A stretch of DNA of 6,791 nucleotides from Methanomassiliicoccaceae archaeon (GTDB lineage: Archaea; Thermoplasmatota; Thermoplasmata; Methanomassiliicoccales; Methanomethylophilaceae), in contig WQZJ01000061.1 of NCBI GenBank assembly GCA_009780795.1, positions 1 through 6,791 on the forward strand. Reading direction: 5' to 3'. Each line of letters opens with the position of its first letter. The first letter of the stretch is position 1. Position numbers and translations under genes: made by a program. Below the pieces are notes generated by a model. The model ran no database searches, was not told the origin of the DNA, and saw only the letters and a list, made by a program, of their open reading frames with translations. Below are positions 1 to 5,736 of the stretch, piece by piece.

Positions 1-323
1 CGTTCCTCGAACTCGGATGCGAGCGCGGGTGCGCAGAACAATGCGACCCCGATGATCACGAGCATGTCCACGGTGAACAGGTACCACGCCATATCCGGTA
101 TGATCCCAAGGATATCGATCACCGAATCGACACCGCTCGCAAGTTCGAGCAGTACTCTCATCAGCACTATCATGAGCATGGCCAGCCCGATGAATATGTA
201 CATCCTCTTGCTGCGCAGGTGTTTGTAAAGCTCGTATTTGGTGACCACACCGATCTGCCTTATGTCATCCAATACCTCTTTGCCCATGCTCTTCCGTTCC
301 GCATCCGTACGAACTTCATCCAT
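1..323 (-). CDS. ABC-2 type transporter permease, partial (C-terminus beyond left edge)
   Basis: This is the membrane subunit expected to pair with the ABC ATPase encoded just upstream. About 107 N-terminal residues are visible. A charged cytosolic head of about 40 residues includes TKYELYKHLRSKR, the usual juxtamembrane stretch of ABC-2 permeases. A first membrane helix follows (about residues 41-62, MYIFIGLAMLMIVLMRVLLE), then a loop, then a second helix (about 79-102) ending in PALASEFEER, which resembles the conserved acidic turn after helix 2 in NatB/ABC2_membrane proteins. The ATG at 323 lies 4 bases after the ATPase stop, and GAGGTGA (positions 334-328) overlaps that stop as a strong ribosome binding site, so the two genes are translationally coupled. 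The substrate cannot be told from sequence. The gene leaves the window intact. Confidence 0.85.
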   Translation of the reverse strand, partial: MDEVRTDAERKSMGKEVLDDIRQIGVVTKYELYKHLRSKRMYIFIGLAMLMIVLMRVLLELASGVDSVIDILGIIPDMAWYLFTVDMLVIIGVALFCAPALASEFEE

Positions 324-327
324 GGTA

Positions 328-1296
328 TCACCTCGACTCCTTTATCATGTCGAGATACACCGACTCCAGATTGTCATTCGAAACTCCGTACACGTCGATG
401 TTCATTTCCATCACGCTCCTCAGGAGCGTCGCCTGCTCGGTATCCCTGCCGTTCAAACGTACGCTTATGCCGTTACCTTCGATCTCCGCGCTCAGAACGT
501 TGGACAGCGCCGATATGTCTTTCAGAATTGCCGCCGTCGGTTCGCGAAGTAATCTTATCTTTACCATTCTGGCGCCTGTGCGGTTCATCACCATGTCCGT
601 GGCGTCATGTACAAGCAGTTTACCGTTGTTGATCATCGCGATCCTGTCACAGAGGTCGCTTACCTCGTACAGCATGTGCGAGCTCATGAATATCGTGAGG
701 TCGTGCGTCTTGAGTGATTTCAATATCTCACGTATCTCCACCATCCCTCTGGGATCGAGACCGGATGTGGGCTCGTCGAGTATTATCACCGACGGGTCGG
801 TAAGCAACGATTGACCTAGTGCTATGCGCTGCCTCATGCCCTTGGAGAATGTTCCTATCCTCTTGTCGGCCCACTCGATCATTTTAACCTTTTCCAATAT
901 CTCGGGTATCTTTGAGGATAATGATTCCCTGGTCATGCCGTTTATCTTGCCGAGATACGTCATCGTTTCCACTGGCGTCAGGTAGGAATAGAATTCCGGC
1001 GTTTCCACCACGGTGCCGACATCAGTGAGCGCCCCCTTGGCGTCCTTGGTCACATCCACTCCGTTGAGGTATGCGGAACCGGACGTAGCTCGTATCAGAT
1101 TCGTCAATATCTTCATCGTTGTGCTCTTACCCGCTCCGTTGGGTCCCAAAAAACCTGTGAAACTGTTCTTCTTCACGGAGATCGTGAGGTCATCGACCGC
1201 CATGAACATTCCGTACTTCTTTGATAAGTTCTCGATCACGATAGGACTGTTCGCATCGCTGATGTGTCTCACCCTCCTCTTTTCTCTTGTATACAT
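328..1296 (-). CDS. ABC transporter ATP-binding protein (BcrA/NatA-like exporter ATPase)
   Basis: A 322-residue cytosolic ATPase that would power the permease encoded next to it. Visible motifs are Walker A GPNGAGKST (residues 51-59), a Q-loop-region segment VVETPEFYSYLT of the kind seen in bacitracin/antibiotic-type exporters, a signature loop FSKGMRQR in place of LSGGQ, Walker B with D-loop (VIILDEPTSGLDP) and the H-loop histidine in MSSHML. About 90 residues after the H-loop form the C-terminal extension common in this exporter group. Export of a drug, peptide or lipid is possible, but the substrate is not determinable. The start is uncertain. ATG 1296 gives a 16-residue charged extension before the usual IVIENLSKKYG strand. 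GTG at 1272 would give a shorter N-terminus but abuts AGGAGG with no spacing. The gene is divergent from the pilin-like operon. Confidence 0.93.
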   Translation of the reverse strand: MYTREKRRVRHISDANSPIVIENLSKKYGMFMAVDDLTISVKKNSFTGFLGPNGAGKSTTMKILTNLIRATSGSAYLNGVDVTKDAKGALTDVGTVVETPEFYSYLTPVETMTYLGKINGMTRESLSSKIPEILEKVKMIEWADKRIGTFSKGMRQRIALGQSLLTDPSVIILDEPTSGLDPRGMVEIREILKSLKTHDLTIFMSSHMLYEVSDLCDRIAMINNGKLLVHDATDMVMNRTGARMVKIRLLREPTAAILKDISALSNVLSAEIEGNGISVRLNGRDTEQATLLRSVMEMNIDVYGVSNDNLESVYLDMIKESR

Positions 1297-1302
1297 ACTA
1301 CC

Positions 1303-1344
1303 GATATAATCTATTTGTTCGCATCGTTAAGACGAGTTATACTA
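1303..1344 (-). promoter_or_regulatory. Candidate promoter region for the ABC operon (two TATA-like boxes)
   Basis: On the minus strand there are two TATA-like elements: GTATAAC (within 1338-1344) and ATTATATC (1303-1310). The outer one would put the transcript start near 1314 and give a short leader to ATG 1296. The inner one would put it near 1281, favouring the GTG at 1272. The sequence alone does not decide between them. Confidence 0.35.
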
Positions 1345-1360
1345 ACTGTAGTGCCGTCCC

Positions 1361-1366
1361 TTTAAG
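1361..1366 (+). promoter_or_regulatory. TATA-like box for the pilin-like operon
   Basis: TTTAAG is centred about 27 bases before ATG 1391, the archaeal TATA-to-start distance. No Shine-Dalgarno sequence precedes that ATG, so a leaderless transcript beginning at or next to the ATG is likely. No clear purine-rich BRE is seen, which limits confidence. Confidence 0.4.
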
Positions 1367-1390
1367 TGCGTACACCGAGAATTTTGATAC

Positions 1391-1861
1391 ATGGCACGAA
1401 TGTCAAGGCTCAGGAAGAGTAAGGAAGGGGGCATCGAAGGATTGCCTCTGCAACTGATGATAATAATACTGGTGGCAACGCTGGGGACCGCGATAATAAT
1501 AGGATGGATGGGTGCCCTCGAGACACCGCACAGCATTGGGTCCGTGAACGTCGAATCCGAAAGTATATTGTTGGAAGAGGCCTCCGGTTCCGAGAGATAC
1601 ACCTATACAGGTTACGTCAGGATATGCGTGACCGATCAGAACGGAGACGGTCTTGCCGGTGCCACGGTGGTACTGAGCGGATGCAGCGTGATGACATCCT
1701 CCGGCGGTACCGTGCATGGGGTGACGGACGCACACGGTTATGTGGAGTTCGATAACATTCACGTTTCGTTACGCGGATCCAAGATAGGATTCATAACTGT
1801 CGACGTGTCGCTGTCAGGATACGGTACGAACTCGGCTGCGAGAGTGACGGTGGTAGCTTGA
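1391..1861 (+). CDS. Pilin-like surface protein with carboxypeptidase-regulatory/Ig-like domain
   Basis: A 156-residue protein. The N-terminus is a short basic leader (residues 1-14, rich in R/K, ending KEGG) followed by IEGLPLQLM and a hydrophobic helix (about 18-40), the arrangement of archaeal type IV pilin or class III signal peptides cleaved after glycine. Cleavage after G13 or G14 is an inference. The exterior part (about 73-156) begins YVRICVTDQNGDGLAGATVVL and continues with GVTDAHGYVEF, the repeating pattern of CarboxypepD_reg/Big-like beta-sandwich domains, often found in adhesins and surface proteins. Cysteines C79 and C98 in this domain could form a disulfide. The start is ATG 1391, apparently leaderless. 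It is first of three overlapping genes; its stop overlaps the next start as TTGA. The exact family is not recognised. Confidence 0.75.
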   Translation: MARMSRLRKSKEGGIEGLPLQLMIIILVATLGTAIIIGWMGALETPHSIGSVNVESESILLEEASGSERYTYTGYVRICVTDQNGDGLAGATVVLSGCSVMTSSGGTVHGVTDAHGYVEFDNIHVSLRGSKIGFITVDVSLSGYGTNSAARVTVVA

Positions 1862-2295
1862 GATTCGGCAGAAAAGGAGTGATCGACCTCCCGGTGAAAC
1901 TGATGGTGGTCGTCCTCATCCTTTCCTTGTCCGTTCCGGTGCTAGCAGGCGCCATGGAACACGGAGAGGCGAATAATGCAACGTCAGCCATGAACTGCGA
2001 GATAGACAGGATGTTCAATGCCGCCGCCGCGGTCCATTATTCAGGTATCGGAAGTTCTCGTACCGTTTCGATCAGCCTCCCGGACGGATGCGAGATAGAG
2101 ATACCCGGCGGCGGCGGGGCCGGATCGTACTCCGTGAAAACTATGTACAAGGGCGACCAGACGTCTGTCAGATATATGGACAGGCCGCCGGTGCGGTTCA
2201 TCACCGACGGATTGGTGATCTCCGGTTCATGTATGCTGCTGATCACCGGCGATGTCGCGGACGGCGACCATGCTGTAAAGGTGGAGATCGTATGA
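1858..2295 (+). CDS. Pilin-like secreted/anchored protein, second gene of cassette
   Basis: A 145-residue protein starting at TTG 1858, which overlaps the upstream stop (TTGA). GGTGGT at 1849-1854 serves as a ribosome binding site, and no ATG occurs before the membrane helix. The N-terminus, a short basic leader with RKG at 5-7 then VIDLPVKLM and a hydrophobic stretch to about residue 32, mirrors the GIEGLPLQLM of the preceding protein. That shared L-P-x-x-L-M motif supports both the TTG start and a common export/assembly route. The outer part is predicted beta-rich with a glycine run (IPGGGGAGSY) and three cysteines (in NCEID, DGCEI and GSCML). It resembles minor pilins of archaeal type IV systems, but I cannot name a family. 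The stop overlaps the next start as ATGA. Confidence 0.72.
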   Translation: MRFGRKGVIDLPVKLMVVVLILSLSVPVLAGAMEHGEANNATSAMNCEIDRMFNAAAAVHYSGIGSSRTVSISLPDGCEIEIPGGGGAGSYSVKTMYKGDQTSVRYMDRPPVRFITDGLVISGSCMLLITGDVADGDHAVKVEIV

Positions 2296-2675
2296 TGGAG
2301 TTCACCATAGCACGGGTATGCATGGGCATATGCGGCCTCATCCTGCTGGCGGCGGTGGTCGTCCCGGTGACGGGGATGTACGAATCCCATACGGTGAGTA
2401 TGGAATCGGACATCCCCGATGAGATCGCATACCTGATCGATGATTTCTACTACTCGAAGATGGACACATTCACCGTACCGATGTCAGATATCCTGCCGAA
2501 CCCGTCATCGTATGCGGAGTTCGACGGATATCTGGTAACGATGACGACGGAGCGCGGAACATACAAGGGCGGGACGAATGTTCTGATGATGACGTCGGAC
2601 GGGGTGTTCGGATACGGGGACATACTCAAGCTCAGCAGGTCCTCGGATACCGTCATCATGGAGAAGCTCACATGA
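2292..2675 (+). CDS. Small membrane-anchored pilin-like protein, third gene of cassette
   Basis: A 127-residue protein from ATG 2292, with a second in-frame ATG at 2295. The start overlaps the previous stop, and GGTGGAG lies just upstream (2280-2286). The same frame is open further upstream to 2088, but that part is antisense-quality noise over the second gene. The N-terminus has a short head (MMEFTIAR), then one hydrophobic helix (about 9-29, ending PVTGMYESH) without a clear glycine cleavage site. About 95 outer residues follow, predicted mainly beta strands, with no cysteine outside the helix. The size and position in the operon fit an accessory subunit of the same surface structure as the two proteins before it. 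The family is not recognised. The operon ends here, converging on the HEPN remnant 23 bases away. Confidence 0.72.
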   Translation: MMEFTIARVCMGICGLILLAAVVVPVTGMYESHTVSMESDIPDEIAYLIDDFYYSKMDTFTVPMSDILPNPSSYAEFDGYLVTMTTERGTYKGGTNVLMMTSDGVFGYGDILKLSRSSDTVIMEKLT

Positions 2676-2698
2676 ACAGGAATGGAATACGATCCTAC

Positions 2699-3081
2699 TC
2701 AGCGCCATTTCCATAGCGTTTCGATCGATTCCGCAAACTTTTTGGTCCTGGTCATCATCTGCCAACCATCCAGCGGGGGCTCGAAACTGTCAAAATACCT
2801 GGATTCTACTGCAAATCTTGAAAGAACGTATGCGAACATCTCATCTTCTTCGGTGATCTTTTCCTGAGGGAACAGTTTCAGAAGAGAAACGAGATCATGG
2901 GTTTTAGGATAATCTGCACCGTGCTCCTGTAAGCAGGCCTTCATCTTCTTTTCTGTGAATTGCTGTAGGTGAGATCCTATCTGCGCCAGAAGTTCATCAT
3001 CGCTGTCCACCAATATCTCGGCGGTCCGAAAATCTTCAGCAGATCTTCGTCTTAAGCCTCGGCGCTTTCAAACTGGGCCAT
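2699..3081 (-). pseudogene. HEPN-domain protein, frameshifted (toxin partner of MNT)
   Basis: The best-supported start is ATG 3081, with AAGGA 6 bases upstream and a 14-base overlap with the end of the MNT gene. It reads MAQFESAEA and then hits TAA at 3054-3052. One base behind, the frame continues LRRRSAEDFRTAEILVDSDD and runs as a HEPN protein to 2699. Adding one base near 3054 would give about 127 residues, normal for HEPN partners. SAEDFRTAEIL matches HEPN helix 1, and YPKTHDLVSLLKLF is the typical central motif of the family paired with MNT nucleotidyltransferases. No R-x4-6-H ribonuclease motif is visible; SRYFDSFEPP occupies the region where many relatives have ARYP. Without the correction the only start is TTG 3013, which removes helix 1. 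It is probably inactivated, though a sequencing error cannot be excluded. Confidence 0.75.
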
Positions 3082-3384
3082 GGACTATCCTTCCCGTTGC
3101 CATGGTCTCATAGGCCAAAGAGTATTTGTTTGACAATCTCTCTTTGAACTCCTCCGGAGTATAGACGGTTATGTCTATCGGGATGTTAGAATCCTTCAAT
3201 GCCACTCTCGCTCTGGCACTGCGGATGAAACCATTCTCGTCCGATTCTTTTACAAGGATCAAATCGAGGTCGCTATCCTTATCCGCTGTTCCATTGGCAA
3301 CCGAACCGAACACTATCATGAGATCTGGCCCTATCTTTTGTCCGCCATCTCAATGACCCGTTCAGCTTCATTGTAATCGAACAT
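3068..3384 (-). pseudogene. MNT-type minimal nucleotidyltransferase, frameshifted (antitoxin partner of HEPN)
   Basis: ATG 3384 lies about 28 bases after a TATA box, so a leaderless start is likely. It encodes MFDYNEAERVIEMADKR and stops at TAG 3333-3331. The next frame, blocked just upstream by TGA at 3352-3350, continues IGPDLMIVFGSVANGTADK and on to 3068. One extra A in the AAAA run (TTTT at 3336-3339 on the plus strand) would join them into a 105-residue protein of normal MNT length. The catalytic pattern is intact: GSVANG, then SDLDL carrying two aspartates, and a third in PIDITVY. MNT proteins of this kind neutralise HEPN partners by AMP transfer. If only the ATG at 3319 were used, the protein would begin one residue before the strand carrying the GS motif and lack helix 1. 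Confidence 0.78.
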
Positions 3385-3408
3385 GTTATAATTCCAATGG
3401 TCAAAGAG

Positions 3409-3416
3409 ATATAAAA
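3409..3416 (-). promoter_or_regulatory. TATA box for the MNT/HEPN module
   Basis: The minus strand reads TTTTATAT, centred about 28 bases before ATG 3384. No Shine-Dalgarno precedes that ATG, so this fits a leaderless archaeal start. It also argues that the original MNT gene began at 3384 and not at the downstream ATG 3319. Confidence 0.55.
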
Positions 3417-3478
3417 CACTCATGCCTGGCCGCAGCATATTGAGGAATCGGTCGCGAGGTCCCGTATCCTCTAATGCG

Positions 3479-3526
3479 AAAATTGTTGCGACGATGTCGC
3501 AACAATTGAGCTGGTCTTATTTTTTG
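3479..3526 (+). pseudogene. Remnant resembling DUF1016 (YhcG-like PDDEXK nuclease family)
   Basis: A plus-strand frame, open from ATG 3422 to TGA 3592 (56 codons), contains KIVATMSQQLSWSYFL. This resembles the conserved IVATLSxQLSWSHF block found inside DUF1016/YhcG-like proteins, which run to roughly 350 residues. Nothing before it (MPGRSILRNRSRG...) or after it (KQDRIEGIISRMW, then sequence antisense to the desulfurase) matches the family, so only a fragment remains. In another frame just upstream (3423-3458) the reading LAAAY-stop-GIGREV recalls the family's AYWxIGRxI motif with TGG changed to TGA, but this is weak. The identification is from memory of the family motif and rests on about 16 residues. 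It could be coincidence. Confidence 0.5.
3481..3507. repeat. Perfect palindrome, 12-bp arms with 3-base loop
   Basis: The left arm AATTGTTGCGAC (3481-3492), the spacer GAT and the right arm GTCGCAACAATT (3496-3507) are perfectly complementary. It lies 42 bases downstream of the minus-strand desulfurase stop, and on that strand the hairpin runs into TTTT, so it could help end that transcript. However, the same bases encode IVATMSQQL of the DUF1016-like remnant, so it may be inherited coding sequence with an incidental palindrome. A binding site for a dimeric regulator is a third possibility. Confidence 0.85.
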
Positions 3527-3548
3527 AAACAAGATCGTATCGAGGGGA

Positions 3549-4751
3549 TCATTTCGAGAATGTGGCTGCCAATTTCCTCACAGCATTCGTGAACCTGAGG
3601 ATGTCCCCCTCGTCATTGTATATGTGGAATGACGCTCTGGCACATCCGTTCATGTTCCGCGAGACGAAGAACGGATGGGCACAATGCATCCCCGACCTTA
3701 TCATCACGTTATCAGCGTTATCAAGCATCATCGCTATGTCATGGGAGCTCATCCCGGCGATGTTGAACGAGAATATACCTCTGCGTTCCGGCGGGCCCAC
3801 TGTAGACAGTGACGACACGTCCGAGAGCTCCCTGTCTATCAGCCTCTGCAACCCTTCCTCATGTGATTCTATGTTCTTCATGCCTATCTTGGAGAGATAT
3901 CGCAGCGCCGCGGCGGTGCCTATGACCCCTGCATAATCCATGAGGCCCGCCTCGAACTTCTCCGGATGGCCGGTTAGCTTCACCGAATCGTACGTTGCTA
4001 AACCTACGGTACCTCCGCCGTATATCAGCGGTCTGAGTTTCTTCAGACGTTCCTCCTTCCCGTATAGCATCCCCATCCCGGACGGTCCGAGCATCTTATG
4101 AACGGAAACGGAATAGAAATCCACGTCCAATCCCTTCAGGTCCACGGGCGTATGCGGTGCCGCCTGCGCCCCGTCGATAAGTACCGCTGCACCTTTGTCA
4201 TGCGCTATCTCCGTTATCTCTTTCACGGGGATCGAGGACCCGGTGACATTGCTGGTGTGCGCCATCGACACCAGCTTCACGTCGTTCGTCATCTGCCTCT
4301 TGAAATCCTCTATGTCGAACACGCCTTCGACGGACGTCTTCGTTATCTTCCTCTTTATCCCTGTGTCCTTGGCCATCTCCACCCATTGGACGTGATTGGA
4401 GTTGTGCTCCATGTCCGTCGTGAGGACCGCGTCCCCTTTCCTGAGACCGAAGCCTTTCGCCACTATGTTCATTCCCTCAGTGCAGTTCTTGGTGAATATG
4501 AAACTTCGTGCATCCTTACAGCCGAAGAACGACGCGGCCGTCTCTCTGGCCGAATCCACTTCCATGGACACCTTCGTTGCCATCGAATGAACGCTGCGTC
4601 CGCCGCATGCCGGAAAATCCGTGTAGTATGATGTGATCGCCTCTATGACGCTGAGAGGTCTGAGAGTTTGGCAGGCGCTGTCCAAATATACGCTGCCGCC
4701 GGCCTTTATCGTCGGGAAATCCTTGCGTATCAGGGACACGTCCATGCGCAT
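3549..4751 (-). CDS. sufS: SufS-type cysteine desulfurase (class V aminotransferase fold)
   Basis: A 400-residue PLP enzyme that removes sulfur from cysteine, giving alanine and an enzyme persulfide for Fe-S cluster or other sulfur-transfer work in the cytosol. Seen in order: YLDSACQTLRP near residue 22 (most relatives have YLDNAAT), CGGRSVHSMA (49-58), TKNCTEGMN (87-95), the PLP-stacking histidine in DMEHNSN (H116), DGAQAAPH (D193 and Q196), the Schiff-base lysine in SVHKMLGP (K219), the catalytic cysteine in RSGMHCAHP (C357) and the substrate-binding arginine in ARASFHIYN (R372). All key residues are present and the length is normal. AGGTGA at 4767-4762 precedes ATG 4751 by 10 bases. It stands alone, divergent from pyrD, with no SufBC or IscU neighbour here. 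A selenocysteine lyase role is an alternative. Confidence 0.9.
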   Translation of the reverse strand: MRMDVSLIRKDFPTIKAGGSVYLDSACQTLRPLSVIEAITSYYTDFPACGGRSVHSMATKVSMEVDSARETAASFFGCKDARSFIFTKNCTEGMNIVAKGFGLRKGDAVLTTDMEHNSNHVQWVEMAKDTGIKRKITKTSVEGVFDIEDFKRQMTNDVKLVSMAHTSNVTGSSIPVKEITEIAHDKGAAVLIDGAQAAPHTPVDLKGLDVDFYSVSVHKMLGPSGMGMLYGKEERLKKLRPLIYGGGTVGLATYDSVKLTGHPEKFEAGLMDYAGVIGTAAALRYLSKIGMKNIESHEEGLQRLIDRELSDVSSLSTVGPPERRGIFSFNIAGMSSHDIAMMLDNADNVMIRSGMHCAHPFFVSRNMNGCARASFHIYNDEGDILRFTNAVRKLAATFSK

Positions 4752-4802
4752 CCGTATGGCATCACCTATTTTTGGTCTTTCGGGTCATGCGTACGTCGAA
4801 TC

Positions 4803-4812
4803 GGTTTTTATT
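4803..4812. promoter_or_regulatory. Shared AT-rich TATA element between the desulfurase and pyrD
   Basis: GGTTTTTATT lies in the 82-base divergent gap. On the plus strand the TTTTTATT part is centred about 26 bases before ATG 4834, the distance for a leaderless pyrD transcript. On the minus strand AATAAAAA would start a transcript near 4780, leaving a leader of about 30 bases that includes the AGGTGA of the desulfurase gene. One element may serve both directions. Confidence 0.45.
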
Positions 4813-4833
4813 TGAGATATTGATACGTGTGTG

Positions 4834-5736
4834 ATGAATATCTTGAAGACGAGGGTCGGCGTCCTCGAACTGGAACGCCCCGGGATGGTCGCATCGGGCA
4901 TAATGGACGAGACCGGAGGGTCCATGGTCCGCATGTTGAGACTGGGTGCCGGCGCGGTCGTGACGAAATCGATCGGATCCGTGAAAAGGAACGGACACTC
5001 CAATCCGACGTTCATAGAGTTCCCGTTCGGCTGCATGAACGCCATGGGACTCCCCAATCCCGGTATAGACGAGTTCGAAAAAGAAATGGATGAAGCTGTC
5101 AAGGAAGGGACCATAATCGGTTCCGTCTTCGCATCGTCGTCGAAGGAGTTCGCGGAATTGGCCGGTAAGATGGAGATATACGGCGCGTCTGCCGTTGAAC
5201 TGAATCTCTCATGCCCACACGCTGAGGGCTACGGGATGGAGATGGGTACCGACGTGAACATCGTCCACAAGATCGTCTCGTCGGTAAAGGATGCGGTGAA
5301 GATCCCCGTTCACGCAAAGCTTACTCCGAACACTCACATCCTCACACAGATAGGGAAAGCGGTTCAGGATGCGGGCGGGGATGCAGTGGTCGCGATAAAT
5401 ACGCTCAGAGCTATGTCGATATCGCCGGAATTTGCTAAACCGGTATTGAGCAACAGGTTCGGAGGGTTATCCGGACCGGCCGTGAGGCCCGTCGGGGTGA
5501 GGGCCGTATATGACCTCCGCGCAGCGTTGGACATACCGGTGGTGGGCGTCGGCGGGATAAGTGATCATAAGGACGCTTTGGAATACATAATGGCCGGTGC
5601 GTCGGCATTCCAGGTCGGGAGTGCGATCGGCAGGGACATCAACGTGTTCGATAAGATAAACAATGGGCTTGAGAGCTTCATGAGAGAGTTCGGTTATTCG
5701 TCCATAGAGAAGATGGTGGGTGTTGCGCATGAGTGA
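4834..5736 (+). CDS. pyrD: Dihydroorotate dehydrogenase, catalytic FMN subunit (PyrD, class 1B)
   Basis: A 300-residue TIM-barrel flavoprotein that oxidises dihydroorotate to orotate in pyrimidine synthesis. Motifs seen are VVTKSIG (K45, FMN region), the substrate loop FGCMNAMGLPNPG (65-77), ELNLSCPH with the class 1 catalytic base C127, VHAKLTPN (barrel lysine), AINT, and the C-terminal FMN phosphate site VVGVGGISDHKDALEYIMAG followed by FQVGSA. A cysteine as base, with pyrK next to it, marks the NAD-linked two-subunit class. ATG 4834 was chosen because a TATA-like box lies 26 bases before it and there is no Shine-Dalgarno. GTG 4831 is in frame immediately before and would add one residue. 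The stop overlaps the pyrK start, so the subunits are co-translated. Confidence 0.95.
   Translation: MNILKTRVGVLELERPGMVASGIMDETGGSMVRMLRLGAGAVVTKSIGSVKRNGHSNPTFIEFPFGCMNAMGLPNPGIDEFEKEMDEAVKEGTIIGSVFASSSKEFAELAGKMEIYGASAVELNLSCPHAEGYGMEMGTDVNIVHKIVSSVKDAVKIPVHAKLTPNTHILTQIGKAVQDAGGDAVVAINTLRAMSISPEFAKPVLSNRFGGLSGPAVRPVGVRAVYDLRAALDIPVVGVGGISDHKDALEYIMAGASAFQVGSAIGRDINVFDKINNGLESFMREFGYSSIEKMVGVAHE

Noticed and set aside
2088..2291. In-frame upstream extension of the third pilin-like gene
   Set aside because: It is arginine-rich noise over the second gene; ATG 2292 has a ribosome binding site, an ATGA overlap and directly precedes the membrane helix.
2699..3013. HEPN gene read as a complete 104-residue protein from TTG 3013
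   Set aside because: This start drops HEPN helix 1 (SAEDFRTAEIL is encoded just before it), and a better ATG with a ribosome binding site exists at 3081 in another frame.
2687..3540. 8-bp inverted match ATACGATC (2687-2694) / GATCGTAT (3533-3540) flanking the islet, as possible insertion ends
   Set aside because: Too short; the same 8-mer also occurs at 2286-2293 inside a gene, so chance is the simpler explanation.
4098..4631. 177-codon plus-strand open frame inside the desulfurase gene
   Set aside because: It is antisense to conserved desulfurase motifs; the composition is rich in R and H as in shadow frames.
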